Shown here: positions 23,627 through 35,100 of the stretch, one piece after another
Numbering within the stretch: position 1 is the stretch's first letter
Layout of the letters: each line of letters begins with the position of its first letter
From: Cubamyces lactineus
Taxonomy: Eukaryota > Basidiomycota > Agaricomycetes > Polyporales > Polyporaceae
NCBI GenBank assembly: GCA_022376465.1
Contig: JACDTU010000027.1
Coordinates: 62,001 to 126,000 of the forward strand
Length of the DNA: 64,000 bases
Direction: 5' to 3'
Position numbers and translations under genes: made by a program
Notes under the pieces: model-generated
Databases searched by the model: none
What the model was told of the DNA's origin: nothing
The model's input: the letters and a program-made list of their open reading frames with translations, nothing else

Positions 23627-24491
23627 ACTGCGACGTCTCCATTCGAGCACTGGAAGTTCGACGTAGGGCAATGGGAGCTGATCCCGTGGCCCACCGCAAA
23701 CGTCGATATCGGCCTGCAGGACACGATCTTCGTCTGAGTGAAAGACTTGCGTTGCACTGGCCTTGGCCACGAACTGCGCGTGTACGAAGACCGCGACCGT
23801 TCCCGGTTTCTATCCCTGTCGAACAATCCAGTCTCAATTCTGGAACGCGAAGTCCCTAACCATGTGTACTTCGCGATCTGGCATAGGGTATGTATGGGTC
23901 TCCTGCGCGGAAGATAGGCGCTGACTACATCATAACTTGCAGGACAACCAAGGTCCGGTCATTCACAAACGAGCCCGCGTGAGCGACCAGGATCTCGAAG
24001 GCGTACACTGGCGCGGGCCGCCTGAAGTCCACGGCGAATGGCCTGTTTGCTACTGGCAGGAGGCGACGTCGAAGTGGCGCCCTTATGAGGGAGGCAAAGA
24101 AGAGCGTGGCGTACTCGATCCCGACGCCAGAGTCATCCTGCTCCGCCGGCCCGATGTGCTCTTATTGCATGGCCTAGGCGAAATCTTGGAGTTCGTGGAG
24201 AACGATAGCGCAGGGCGTGCCATCCTTGCTGCCGACAATGATGCCACAACCAGCTCGGCAAGAGTGTTGGCCGGAGTGAGCGGACTCAGAGCGGAAGGCG
24301 ACTGCGGCGTGAAACTAGAGCGCGCGGTTACTCAGGGGAAGTACAGCAAGTTGGTGAGAAAACAGGCTGCCGCCGGTGAGTTCGTGCAGGGAAGTAGTAA
24401 TGGTGCAGGAGTACCGTGGCAGATGAGGATGAGGGATATGGGGTATAGTGTTGTGCGCGAGGGGGGAAAGGATTGGATCGAAATCGTTTAA

Positions 24492-25905
24492 CGTACATGA
24501 GTGTAGTATGGCTAGACAAAGGAGCAACAAGTACGGAGCGCATCTGACATGGTCTTGAGCTCGCAGATCCCCGCGCGCGATCAGAATAGGTGGAGTGGAA
24601 TGGATGGGGTGCTCGGTATGTGCCCGTCGCTAGCCCCCAATCTCCTAGGCTCACGCGCAGGTGTCAAGTACCGCGCGCCGTGCGCGGATGTTGTCCCGCG
24701 GCGGTTATGGTTACCCCGCTGACGTGCCTTGAGCCTTCCGGCAGAGCCGTTCAAAGTCGCGCGGGACGAGCGCATGGTCGACGACACGCATCATCTCCAC
24801 GTCCCCGTTGTCCTCCAAGTATCGGCCGACGACTGGCAAGCTGACTGGTATGCTCGCTAGGTCCTCGCCCGCTTCTGCCAACATTCGCAACCTGCCTGCG
24901 CTTCCTGCCGTTGGAGGTTCCAGCTGCCGTAGAGGAAGGGCTCAATAAGGCGGAAGCCGAGCCGCCATGTGACGCGGACATCTGTCACTCAGCGATGAGC
25001 GCGTCCTCGATGGGACATAGGTGGATGAGGGGAATGGCGGCAACTAGGCATTGGACGACGTCGTAGAGTATGATGAACGTATACGTTCAGCGCGAGCGCG
25101 CCTACAGGTATAAGACGAAGGTCTGCCGGATCTGTGTGGAGAAGGAAAAGGAAGGATGACAGCCCTGTGAGGGCGCCTCTGCATGTAGGTCCAAGTACAC
25201 GGCTCAAGCTTCGCGCGCGGCGGTGCTATTCGCTATCAGTTGACTGCTTTGACATATCGCGCAGGGTACGCGTTCCAAGGGTACCTGACGTTGGGTCCGC
25301 GCTATGGCGAAAGACACGGTTCACCGGTCTGCCCGACACGCGCTGTGGCAAGGAACCGCGAATACGAGTAAGATCAGTTGGGAAGAATGTGTTGAGGATA
25401 CTGAAATTTTGCATAGGTCATGTAAAACGACATTGCCCGCTGATGCGCATGGTGCCGGTCCAGACCCAGAGCAAGGGGCTATCGCTGCGGTGCCCCCTCT
25501 CTTTTCTGCAGCGGTTCCATCTATTCCTTTGCCAGTCGCAACCTCGCGCGATGCTTCGCACGTCCGCAGGACCCTTCGCGCATACCTGGAGCACTCGCAC
25601 CTGCACGCTTGGACTCCTGTGGGTCTCCCCTCCCCTCCCCTCGCCCTCGCGGCCGTGTTGCGCCCGGCTACGGACCGTATCGGCCGACGGAAACGACGCG
25701 GAATGGCGCCATATGGTGCGAGAGGTAGAGCAGAGCCTATAGGAGGCCGCGGAGGGGCCGCGCGGCGAGCCGGCCTCGCGACGAGGCCACGCGGTCTTGC
25801 CAAGACCTGATGGACTGTAGCACAGGATTCCTTCTGTAAAGTACACGCCCCGGAGGGCCAGACAACACAGATGCCCTTTCCCCCATACCCTTAGGGTCTC
25901 TCAGT
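24492..25905. other. Stretch without recognisable gene
   Basis: GC-rich sequence with several overlapping open frames on both strands but no recognisable product. A short segment at about 25,385-25,440 (GAGGATACTGAAATTTTGCA onward) resembles 27,303-27,350, so older duplications connect this stretch with the one at 27 kb. Confidence 0.4.
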
Positions 25906-25914
25906 TGTGATATT

Positions 25915-26115
25915 TACGACCTGCGAAATCTGCGAAATCTGCGAACTGCGAACTGCGAAACTTGCGAACTGCGAACACTGCGAACTGCGAACCCTTGCGA
26001 AACTGCGAGCTGCGAATCCTTGCGAAACTGCGAACTGCGAATCTCTTGCGACGACCCTTGCGAAAACTGGCGAAAACCGCGTAGTTGTGAAATCACGCAA
26101 AGCTGCGAAAACGGC
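25915..26115. repeat. TGCGAA minisatellite
   Basis: About 25 degenerate copies of a 7-13-bp unit built on TGCGAAAC or TGCGAACTGCGAA. The sequence is strongly biased: almost no runs of C or T on this strand. Confidence 0.88.
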
Positions 26116-26570
26116 GAAACGGACAGGTGCGGAACGTGTATTGGGAGTGCCACGTCAGGCGAGTTGCAACAGTCTTCGCGCGGAACCCTGCGCTCCTCTC
26201 CCCTTGCCCTTTTCTTTCCTCTCTCCCAGCAGAAGCCGCAAACTCTCCCTCCGTGCTCTCGCGCAGCTTTACACTCTTCGCAAAGGCCCGCCAACCCTCT
26301 CTATCCACCCCCTTTTTGGTCCTAGGCTTCACTACGGCCCGCGCTAGTCACAGGGCACCCGACTCCAACCTCCCCTCTCCTTCGCATCCTCTCCCTTCTC
26401 CCCTGCTAGCAGGCCTCGACCTACAAAGGCTCTCGGCCTGAGTAGTATCCTTCCCTTACGGGTGGGTTAGACGCATCACCGTGCCGCGCAAACGCGCAAC
26501 GCACGCTCAGATGCCCATGCGAAGCCGTGCGACGCGCTCTCAGCACACTCCTACGTCTACCCAAGCAATT
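26116..26570. other. Stretch without recognisable gene
   Basis: Mostly pyrimidine-rich sequence (for example CCTTTTCTTTCCTCTCTCCC around 26,206-26,225) leading toward the small gene remnant at 26,581. It may contain the leader of that gene. Confidence 0.35.
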
Positions 26571-26580
26571 GCACGCCTAC

Positions 26581-26720
26581 GATGGCTCCCAATGTATGCT
26601 CTAAAACAGTTCAATATCCAGTGAGTGCTGTATGTGGGCGGATGGATGGTGTACTGATGTGTTTGTGGGGAATTTAAAGTGTGATCGCATAGGATAACAG
26701 GACGGTGGTGGCGCATACCT
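26581..26720 (+). pseudogene. Decayed copy of the small four-exon gene at 27,461
   Basis: ATG followed by MAPNVCSKTVQYP, a GTGAGT donor near 26,620 and GTTTGTGGGGAATTTAAAG at the exon 2 position. This parallels MLPKYALKTVLYI, GTGAGT and TTTGTAGGGAATTC of the copy at 27,461. Upstream blocks (GCGACGCGCTCTC) are also shared. The exon 2 acceptor is lost (TGGGG instead of TAGGG) and the frame after it is broken. Confidence 0.55.
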
Positions 26721-27460
26721 CGGCACGTAAAACAGCCGGGTTGATTGCACGCTGCATGTGCGCGACCCTCGCGAGGGCTTCCGCCAGGCCTAGTGTGTTC
26801 GCTAACCGCAGTACAGCACGCTCTGTGACAGGCGAAAGGAGTGAATCAAAAGCATTTTGCTGACATATGTAGGAGGTGAACCAGACTCAACAGCGAATGT
26901 GCTGCGACATGGTCCAGGCGCGCAACGCTAGCAAATCAGTCGGATGTTTGGTATGCAAAGGACGTTCGCGCGCGCGGGGTTCAAGATTCCTGCAAGGTCT
27001 TCAATGGATTGATTGGTGTGGTGTATTCACGTATCTGGCGGGAGGGGCTTACGATATAGCGTTCTGATACAATGAACGCGAATGCGAATGTGGAAGAGAG
27101 GAGGGGCGCATTGCAGTCATCTCGAACGCGCGAAATTCATTCATGCAGAGGTGAGCATGCAGCTTGTGGGTGAATACATGTACGGGTGAGGGTACACGCT
27201 TGTAAAGGTTGTGTGCGAGGTACCTGGCGTTGCAGGCATGTCCCCAGTGTGCGCGACGTACATTCTCGCTGATCACTACCAGGATGAGCAAGAACGGTAG
27301 GTGCCGAGGATACTGACATTGTACAGAGGTCATGAATTGACGGTGACGCCGGCGCTGTAACGCGAAACGACGCGACGCGCTCTCTGACGCCCACGCGCGC
27401 GACGCGCTCTCTCACCACACCCACTGCCTACGGACGCTCACACACAACCGGACGCTCACA
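26721..27460. other. Stretch without recognisable gene
   Basis: Separates the two copies of the small gene. No open frame with recognisable product was seen. The part from about 27,360 is the diverged upstream region shared with the first copy. Confidence 0.35.
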
Positions 27461-27990
27461 ATGCTCCCGAAGTATGCCTTGAAAACGGTTCTATACATCG
27501 TGAGTGCTGCAGGTGTACAAGTAGTTAATATACTCACGCGTTTGTAGGGAATTCAAAGCGTGATCGGAGACAACAGACGGGCGGCGGCGGGTCGTGCAGA
27601 CTTCGACATGTTCATCCGTGTACGTATCTCGTTTTCTATCGTCTTCAGCATCTTGTGCGATCTGACGATGCACAGGCCCTCGTGGAGATCGGTTTTACAA
27701 TAGTCGAGGGGCCGAACTGTGCTGGGATAACCTTGCGGCCGCCATTGGGGCTCAAGGGGGCCCAGGACAATCTGTTCGTGGGGTGACCCGCCGGTGAGGA
27801 TGGTTGGTGGCCTTACGAGTACATCCCGTAAGCTTCTTGTATTAACGTTGTGCTACTGATGTTCAGGATCGTTCGTAGAGTGGCACAATGGCTCTGCGAC
27901 AAGTATGATGTCAAGGCATCGGATTTCATCGAGATTCCGGATGCCGTAGAGATCATGGGTGGTGGGTTCGAGATTCCGGCGATGTATTAG
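27461..27990 (+). pseudogene. Small four-exon gene, unknown function, one TGA stop
   Basis: Exons 27,461-27,499 (MLPKYALKTVLYI), 27,548-27,619 (GIQSVIGDNRRAAAGRADFD and MFIR), 27,676-27,837 and 27,867-27,990 (IVRRVAQWLCDKYDV to the stop after EIPAMY). All introns have GT-AG ends and the frame joins correctly, giving about 130 residues. A single in-frame TGA at 27,784-27,786 lies between QDNLFVG and PAGEDGWWPYEY. The protein family is not recognised; the third exon contains a GWWPYE motif. The diverged tandem copy at 26,581 suggests a small gene family. Confidence 0.55.
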
Positions 27991-28460
27991 GGCAGAGAGG
28001 GCACTCGCGCGTATTCTGGGTGGTGCTCGTAGGTTCTTGGTGAAAGTACTTGGCATATGCACGGTCCTTGCAACATCCTGTGGCTGATGCTGACTTCATT
28101 AGGGTAATTGATGCTGATCGATCGAACATATCGCGGGGGTGGCAGTGCCCAACTCCTGTGCCTGATGAATGACGCACACCCAAACGTGCACGGCAATGTC
28201 ATACGAAAGAGTGTACGGTTGAACAAGTAATTGGTGGTGCATGTGCGCTATGCTGACTACAAGGATAGGTACTGCGAGCCGTCGATGGCGCACATGTACA
28301 CAACGGCAGGCTTTCTCCTGATGAGTTCGGCACGCACTGAGGTCTGTTGTTCTGACTAATGTACTATGGACTACCCTTTGCCATAGATTGCCGACGCAGC
28401 TCAATATTGCGCAAGTGGTTTTCTAAAGTGTTGTAGTGTACCGGAGATACGCTACCGTAA
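27991..28460. other. Stretch without recognisable gene
   Basis: No credible coding frame. It ends at the tRNA-like sequence. Confidence 0.35.
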
Positions 28461-28537
28461 AGCCGTCATGGTGTAGTGGTCGGTTGGCTGACTCTATTTT
28501 CACAACGCCCGGGTTCGAAACCTGGGCCATGCGTTTT
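28461..28537 (+). ncRNA. tRNA-like sequence, possible SINE head
   Basis: Contains an A-box-like block GTCATGGTGTAGTGGTCGG and a perfect B box GGTTCGAAACC (28,512-28,522) inside a 5-bp T-arm stem, spaced as in glutamate or aspartate tRNAs. It ends in TTTTT at 28,533-28,537, a possible RNA polymerase III terminator. The acceptor ends (CGTCATGG and CCATGCG) pair only with a missing base, and the anticodon arm does not fold cleanly. A pseudo-tRNA or tRNA-derived SINE is more likely than a working tRNA. Confidence 0.4.
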
Positions 28538-28802
28538 TCGTATCGGGGAGCTGGAACCGTATCGGGGAGCTGGAACCGGACGCAACCCGGTTCCAACTCC
28601 TCCTTGGCCTCGTCCGTCATCCTCGCTTTGGCGCCGAGCTTCGAACCGGGCGGCACTTCGAACCGACGGTGAGTTGGAACCGCACACAGCCCGGTTCCAA
28701 CTCGTCTCTAGTGCTTGTCGACTACCCTCGCTTTGACGCCGGACTTGGAACCGGTTCGAACCTGGCACCGTCTAATAGACGGCGAAGTTCGAACCGGGTT
28801 AC
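28538..28802. repeat. GGTTCCAACTC / GAGCTGGAACC repeats next to Gy1 truncation
   Basis: Two diverged units of about 115-125 bp, each with GGAACCG, CCCGGTTCCAACTC and CCTCGCTTTG blocks, plus several TTCGAACC boxes. Gy1 coding similarity stops at 28,803, so this segment replaces the end of Gy1. It may be the body of a SINE headed by the tRNA-like sequence. Confidence 0.5.
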
Positions 28803-30006
28803 TGAAGTAGTTGTGGGGTATGCGATAGGAATCAGTGTCGGTTCGTACCCCATCATGAGGTAGAATGGTGATGCGTTCCGTGCTGAGTGGGTCCGTTGAT
28901 TGTGTGCGACTTCTGCGTCGACAAGGTGTTCCGCCCATTCGTCTGGTCGGCCTTCGCAGAATATCCTGAGGTAGACTTCCAGTTCTTGATTCACTCGTTC
29001 AGTTTGTCCGTCGGTCTGCGGGTGATATGCGGTAGACGGGGAAAGGGTGATGCCTAAGAGTCTTCCTAGTTCGCGAGTGACGTTGGATACGAATTGTGGC
29101 CCTCGGTCGGATATGATCTTGCTGGGTAGTCCAAAGTGTCGGTAGACATGCCGGTGGTAAAGCGCCGCTGTGCCGATTGCGTCGATCGTCTTCTTGCATG
29201 GTGCGAAAATCACCCCCTTCGTAAGGCCATGGTCGACCACGACCAGAATACTATCGTAGCCGTGGGATTCGGGGAGATCGGTGATGAGATCCATCGTGAC
29301 GTTCTGGAATGGCCGAGTAACATCGTCAGCGGGGATTGGTTGTGGGGGCGGGGTGGTCGGGTGTGTGTTTGGCTTGTTCTGCTGGCATGTGGCACAGCCT
29401 TCGACGTATCGGGATACCATGGCATACATGCCGGGCCACCAGTATGACCGTCGTATCAGTTCTAGAGTCTTGAATTTCCCAGGGTGTCCGGCTGCCGGGG
29501 AGTCGTGGTGTTGACTGATCAGGTCTCGTCGCAGGGCTTCGTCGGCCGGTACATAGCATCGGTTCTTGTAGAAGATTAAGCCATCTCGTTCTTGCCAATC
29601 GGTGAGTGCACTTCTGATCGGGGGTGGTCCGTCGTGTTGGATGGCAGCAAGTGCGTCGCAAAAGAGTCTGTCTTGCGTGGCCAAGTGTCGGAACCTCGGT
29701 GCCAGTCGGGTGTCCACTAGTCATACGAAGAGGTTGTCAGGTAGCATGGTTCGTTCAGTATTGTCGTCTTCTGATCCTTGTCGGTGATCGGGTCTTCGGG
29801 ATAGCGCATCCGATTGTACCATTGCCGTGCCGGGGGTGTGTACGAGTTGGATGTCGAACTGGGAGAGAAAGAGGGCCCATCGTGCTTGTCGTCTGTTCAG
29901 TTGTTGCGGGTTGCGCCAGTAGGTGAGGTTCTTGTGGTCGGATAGGATCGTAACCGGGTGCCCTGATCCTTCGAGGTAGTGTCGCCAGGCCTTCAGGGCT
30001 CGAATG
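28803..30006 (-). pseudogene. Gy1 pol, distal part: RNase H end and integrase
   Basis: From the KDZ3 junction, [12 protein letters not shown] continues the RNase H connection, followed by [16 protein letters not shown] and SDALSRR. After a TGA at 29,721-29,723 the same frame continues as LVDTRLAPRF into integrase: zinc-finger histidines in SQHHDSPAAGHPG with CATC, the first catalytic Asp in TMDLITDLPES, the second in IISDRGPQF and the Glu region YHPQTDGQTERVNQ. Similarity ends at 28,803. Inactive through the stop, the truncation and KDZ3. Confidence 0.88.
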
Positions 30007-31960
30007 CACATGTGGCTTCCATGATTGTAGTACAATTTACCCACTAAGTGCTATTTTCTTTGTGGCATTTGCGGGGCCCTAAGAGCTACAATACAAACTA
30101 GTTACAAGGCTTGTAATATACAGCCCGCGGTTGTTGGGGCTCCTGTAGGCTGGTTGTAGCTAGCTGTCCAGACCTATTGTAGATTGCACATGAGTGCTTG
30201 TAGCACCTTGTACGCGGTCTTGTAAGCGTCGTCCGGGATCTTGTAGCGCCTCGCGTGGTACCTTGTAGTTCTTGTCCCAGTGTTTGTAAGGCAGTCGACG
30301 CGACTTGTAGGCGTCGCGCGCGTTCTTGTAGGACGTTATGCAATGGCTTGTAGGTGTCGCGCGCGGTCTTGTAGTGCGTCGCGCGCGGTCTTGTAGGTGT
30401 CGTCCTGGGGCTTGTAGGCGTCGTCCGAGCCTTTGTAAAGCGTCCCTGGACGTCTTGTAGGCGCTGCCCTGGGTGTTGTAGGGCCATTCGTGCGAGTTTG
30501 TAGGCGCGGCGCGAGGCCTTGTAGCCCCTTGCGCGGGTCTTGTAAGCGTCGTCTGGGGTATTGTAGAGCCTCGCGCAGTGCCTTGTAGGTACGGCGCGCG
30601 GTCTTGTAGGACGTTATGCGACGGCTTGTAGGTGTCGCGCGCGGTCTTGTAGTGCGTCGCGCGCGGTCTTGTAGGTGTCGTGCACGGTCTTGTAGTGCGT
30701 CGCACGCGGTCTTGTAGGTGTCGTCCTGGGGCTTGTAGGCGTCGTCCGAGCCTTTGTAAAGCGCCCCTGGACGTCTTGTAGGCGCTGCCCTGGGTGTTGT
30801 AGGGCCGTTCGTGCGAGTTTGTAGGCGCGGCGCGAGGCCTTGTAGCCCCTTGCGCGGGTCTTGTAAGCGTCGTCTGGGGTATTGTAGAGCCTCGCGCAGT
30901 GCCTTGTAGGTACGGCGCGCGGTCTTGTAGGACGTTATGCGACGGCTTGTAGGTGTCGCGCGCGGTCTTGTAGTGCGTCGCGCGCGGTCTTGTGGGTGTC
31001 GCCCTGGGGCTTGTAGGCGTCGTCCGAGCCTTTGTAAAGCGCCCCCGGACGTCTTGTAGGCGCTGCCCTGGGTGTTGTAGGGCCGTTCGTGCGAGTTTGT
31101 AGGCGCGGCGCGAGGCCTTGTAGCCCCTTGCGCGGGTCTTGTAAGCGTCGTCTGGGGTATTGTAGCGCCTCGCGCAGTGCCTTGTAGGTACGGCGCGCGG
31201 TCTTGTAGGACGTTATGCGACGGCTTGTAGGTGTCGCGCGCGGTCTTGTAGTGCGTCGCGCGCGGTCTTGTGGGTGTCGCCCTGGGGCTTGTAGGCGTCG
31301 TCCGAGCCTTTGTAAAGCGTCCCTGGACGTCTTGTAGGCGCTGCCCTGGGTGTTGTAGGGCCGTTCGTGCGAGTTTGTAGGCGCGGCGCGAGGCCTTGTA
31401 GCCCCTTGCGCGGGTCCTGTAGGCGTCGTCCGGGATCTTGTCGATCCTTGCGCCGTACCTTGTAGTTCTTGTCCTAGAGCTTGTAGGCCAGTCTACGCAA
31501 CTTGTAGGCGTCGCGCGAGGCCTCGTAGGGTGTCATGTGACAGCTTGTAGGTGTCGCGCGGGGGTTTGTTTAAATCGTCCTGTGCTTTGTAGGACGATTC
31601 TTGCGTTTTTGTAGGTCCAGCGCAAGGGCTTGTAGCAGCTGGCGCTAGCTCTTCTAAGAGCGAGCAAATCGTCTTGTAGGTCCTCCGCAGTTGCTGTAGA
31701 TTGTTGTAGGTTGTCAATTGTATCTTGTAGGTTCTTCACGGAGGCTTGTACAATAATACGCAGGGCCTTGTAAGTGTCGTCTGGGTTGTTATAAGAGGCG
31801 TCCGTGTAAGTCCGCGGGCTTGTGTGTCGTCTTGTAGGCACAGCTTGTATGTCATCCATGGCCACTTGTAGATTAGTTCCAACCGCTTTGTAGTGATCAC
31901 CTGAGGATCTGTAGAGCCCCGCGCGGCACCTGGTCAGTACTGTCATGAGACTTGGGGTGA
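30007..31960. repeat. KDZ3 left terminal inverted repeat and subterminal array
   Basis: After about 150 bp of unique terminus, dozens of 22-30-bp units of the form CTTGTAGGCGTCGTCC or CTTGTAGTGCGTCGCGCGCGG follow. Higher-order blocks of about 235-260 bp repeat several times between 30,360 and 31,400. The inner part (31,400-31,960) is more diverged and lacks a close mirror on the right side. Confidence 0.9.
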
Positions 31961-32178
31961 TTCATGCGCCGCTCTGTACCGTTCAGGAAACACCTTGCAG
32001 CTCATCCTCGATGTCTTGTAGCTATATCCATTGTGTATCCTCAGGTACGCACGAAAACCCAAGATCCGCAATGCGGGGGTATGCTTGCGCGATCATCGAG
32101 AGGCTCTGGATAATGGGTCTCGAATTCACAGTCTCGTCCCAGTCAGTATGACAGTAGAAGTATCAAAGCTGTGCTATT

Positions 32179-35100
32179 CTACTCGTCAGCAGAGACCTCG
32201 CCATCGGTATCGCTGTCGCCCTCCGAGGTATTATCGTGCACAATCAGAGTTGTTGGGATGGTGGTCTTCCGACGACGCCCAGGTGCCTTCACATGCTGGT
32301 ATGCCCGGGCCCATTCAGGGAGTTCGCCTATATCCCGCAGATACGGCACCCAGACGGATGCGAAATGCAGCCTCAGTCCATCAAGTACACCCGCCTGCTT
32401 TTCGGCATATGCCCGCAGTCCACGGCGCAGCGCCAGAGTGACGTCCTGACGACTCGCACCTTGTCGCCTCCACCACGCTGCCTTCCATTCGAGGTATGCG
32501 AGTACGCGTCGCATTTCCTCCAATACGAGCTTCTCCTCCTCCGCCCACCGCCGCGCCCGTGCCCTTGACCGCGCCCATTCAACCCGCATGTTCTCGACGA
32601 ATTCTTCCGAGTCTGTTGAGTTTGTTGCAGCGCGCATTGCCCCGGGGCTGAGCCAGATCCAAGAGGTCTGGTGTCGGCCCTCGCTAGAGTCCGTGTTGTC
32701 TCTCGCCGGACCGCGGATGTCCTCCTTCTGCAAAGTCTTGAAGCGTGCCATCCACTCGCCTTCGGGGTCGAGAGCGCTGAGAGCAGTGTATGCCGCGCGA
32801 TAGCGTTCAGCAGCACGGTCGAGTTTGACTTGGAAGCGGCCATAAAGAGACCTGATCCGGGTGCCGGCACGCTGTCCTGACCCAACAACATTCAGACGCT
32901 TGAATTCGGTGATACCGGTGAGGACACGGAGGAATCGTCGAATGTCCTCGAGGCTATCAGACAGCTGGGCGAGACGGAGCCGAGCTTCCTTTCTCGTGAG
33001 ACCAGCAAGAGAAGGTTGCTCGCGGAGTGGAGAGGGGAGGTATGACGGGAGCCACAGCTTGATGTGCTCCGCCTTGACACGGATGGTGGTCGCTTCCATT
33101 GTGGATGATGGCGTGGGAGACGTTGAAAGACTCTGACGAAGGGGAGCGACCATCGGCATATGGAAGTCTTGCACGATTTGCCACAATTCAATGCGTCGCA
33201 GAAGTGCAACCCGCTTCTCCTGTTTTTCGGCAGCCGTTGCATCACCGCCATTGTCAGGGGAGCGAAGGATACGTCTACAGCAGTGTTAGCATAGTACAAT
33301 AGGACACCGATCAGTACGCTTACTGCTGTTCTTCGAGCTCAATACCCAATTGGAGGAAGACGCTCGGCGTCACTTCGTGGGCGGGAAGAGCACCCTTCAT
33401 ATGTTCCTCTTCCTCTTCTAGGGAGAGCTCGAGCTTGGTGCGCTTCATAGATAAGGCTGAGAGACATGTTAGCCTGTAAGCAAGCGTGAGGGACAGGAAA
33501 TACTGACGGACGGTCACTTCCTCGTATGGATCGGGCTTGGAGGGATCCTGTTCCCACTCGTGGATCCTCCGCTCCCACTGCTCGATGACCTCGGGCTTAA
33601 ATGTCTTCGTATATTGAGTGAAGTTTCGCATTTGCACTTTGCTTGTCTCCCGTGCTTGTTGGAGTGCTCGTAGAAAGTCCGAGCCTATCAAGAGGACGGG
33701 GTCAGTAAACACGTTGCCAAGAAGTGTTAACAGCGCTTACCAAAGGAGACAATCTTCTGCCAGTTCCACGCGCCCCAATTGTCGTTCAGGACCTCGTGCC
33801 GCGCTCCTGGGTTCATCTCGCGGGTACTGAGGGCAATGGGATTCAGGTGCGACCACTGAGCTTCGATCCCTTCGCCGTATGTGCGCCCAACATGTTCCTG
33901 GTAGTTGAGAGAGAAGTGGGAATGGTTCGGGCCGTGAACACGATAGTGTTTCTTGGGAATGACGAATCGGGTCTCCGCGACGACGTTGCTATCAAGGTGC
34001 ATTGATTCTGGAAGTTCGTGCATACGTGTGAAGAGGTTTCGCGACCATTGACATGCAATATCGTATGAGAGCAGGAGGGGAAGTGTCGAGCCAAGGAGTG
34101 TCGAGAAGAGGACAAAGTCGGTGTTTGCATATCGCTCTCCAAACTGCATATCACCCGCGCCATTGCGACGAATCAGTGCATGTCGCGCGCATAACACGGC
34201 TACGACGCCAGACGCAACGTAACCCTCTTTGTGAATATTCGCTTTGACAATCGCGTTGTGTTCCGCTGTGCACCGGTTCTCCTAGGTCCATGTGAGCGTC
34301 AGGGGCAAGGAGGTAGGTCAAGGCTATTCACTCACTTCAGTTTGCTTCCCACATTTCTCAACATGAGCCCGGTAAGGCGCCTCCTCGACGAAATATGACT
34401 GCCCATTGCCAAGTTCGACGTCGTCGAACCCACGGTCCTTGCACTTGACGCGAAAATTGGCATCAAGCATCAAGTATTGAGTGTAGAGCCACCTACAGAT
34501 TGTGAGATCTTGTCAATCGCTGGTATTGCACCGCTATCGGATCTACTCGCTGACTTACCTTTGTTCCGCAGCTGCCGTATCCCAATTATCCGGCAGATTC
34601 TTGCCGGGGTGCGGACATGCAGGACATTCTACAGCCAGTGCACCATTTTCTATCGAAGCGAGCCCCGAGGGATCATGTCCGCGTCCACCCCTCTTCAGCA
34701 TGACTAGGTATCTGTAAAGTCGCATACAGTGTGAGAGCTGGCGGTAACGATCCTGTAAAGAAGAGTTATCTGCTCTGTCCAGATACACATACGTCACAGA
34801 TACTCACAGGCAAGTTGTCAAACCCAGTATTGTTCGTAAAGCGAAGGATTGTCTTCCAGTAATCGTGCAGGTTCGTCTTGGCTTGGAAGTTCAACTCTTG
34901 GAATTTGGCAAGTAGATCAAAGGTGAAGACAGTAGCGGGGCGTGAGGTTGTAGCAGGGAACCAACCTTCTCGTAGAAGCTGGATATACTGATGGGTAAAA
35001 GAGCCATGTTCGTCCAGGCATTCGCACCAGCTAACTTCGACTTCGTGCACGCCAGTGATATCGCCCACAACGATGCAACGTGTACCGCTTGAGGGATGAG

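Larger units (their letters stand above)
18131..24491 (+). pseudogene. Uncharacterised gene D, split by FB2 and carrying two TGA stops
   Basis: Starts MAIYRGYLRPGD. Two CxxC pairs lie across the first intron (ICPRCHFPAC and CLGCKRAHFP, donor at 18,366, exon 2 from 18,417), then a charged coiled-coil-like stretch from EEQLEEIEQQRQEDEE. The frame is open to ACLKMATST at 18,947, where FB2 begins, and continues in frame after FB2 with ATSPFEHWKFDVGQWELIPW. A last exon from 23,943 ends with VREGGKDWIEIV at 24,491. In-frame TGA codons interrupt the gene at 18,210-18,212 and 23,735-23,737; coding-like sequence continues in the same frame after each. Function unknown; the paired CxxC motifs suggest a zinc-binding region. 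Inactive as it stands. Confidence 0.65.

Noticed and set aside
25134..25803. Overlapping open frames of 140-200 residues
   Set aside because: They occur on both strands of GC-rich DNA, with no domain and no consistent splice signals.
28461..28537. Functional tRNA gene
   Set aside because: The acceptor stem has a missing base and the anticodon arm does not form; kept as tRNA-like only.
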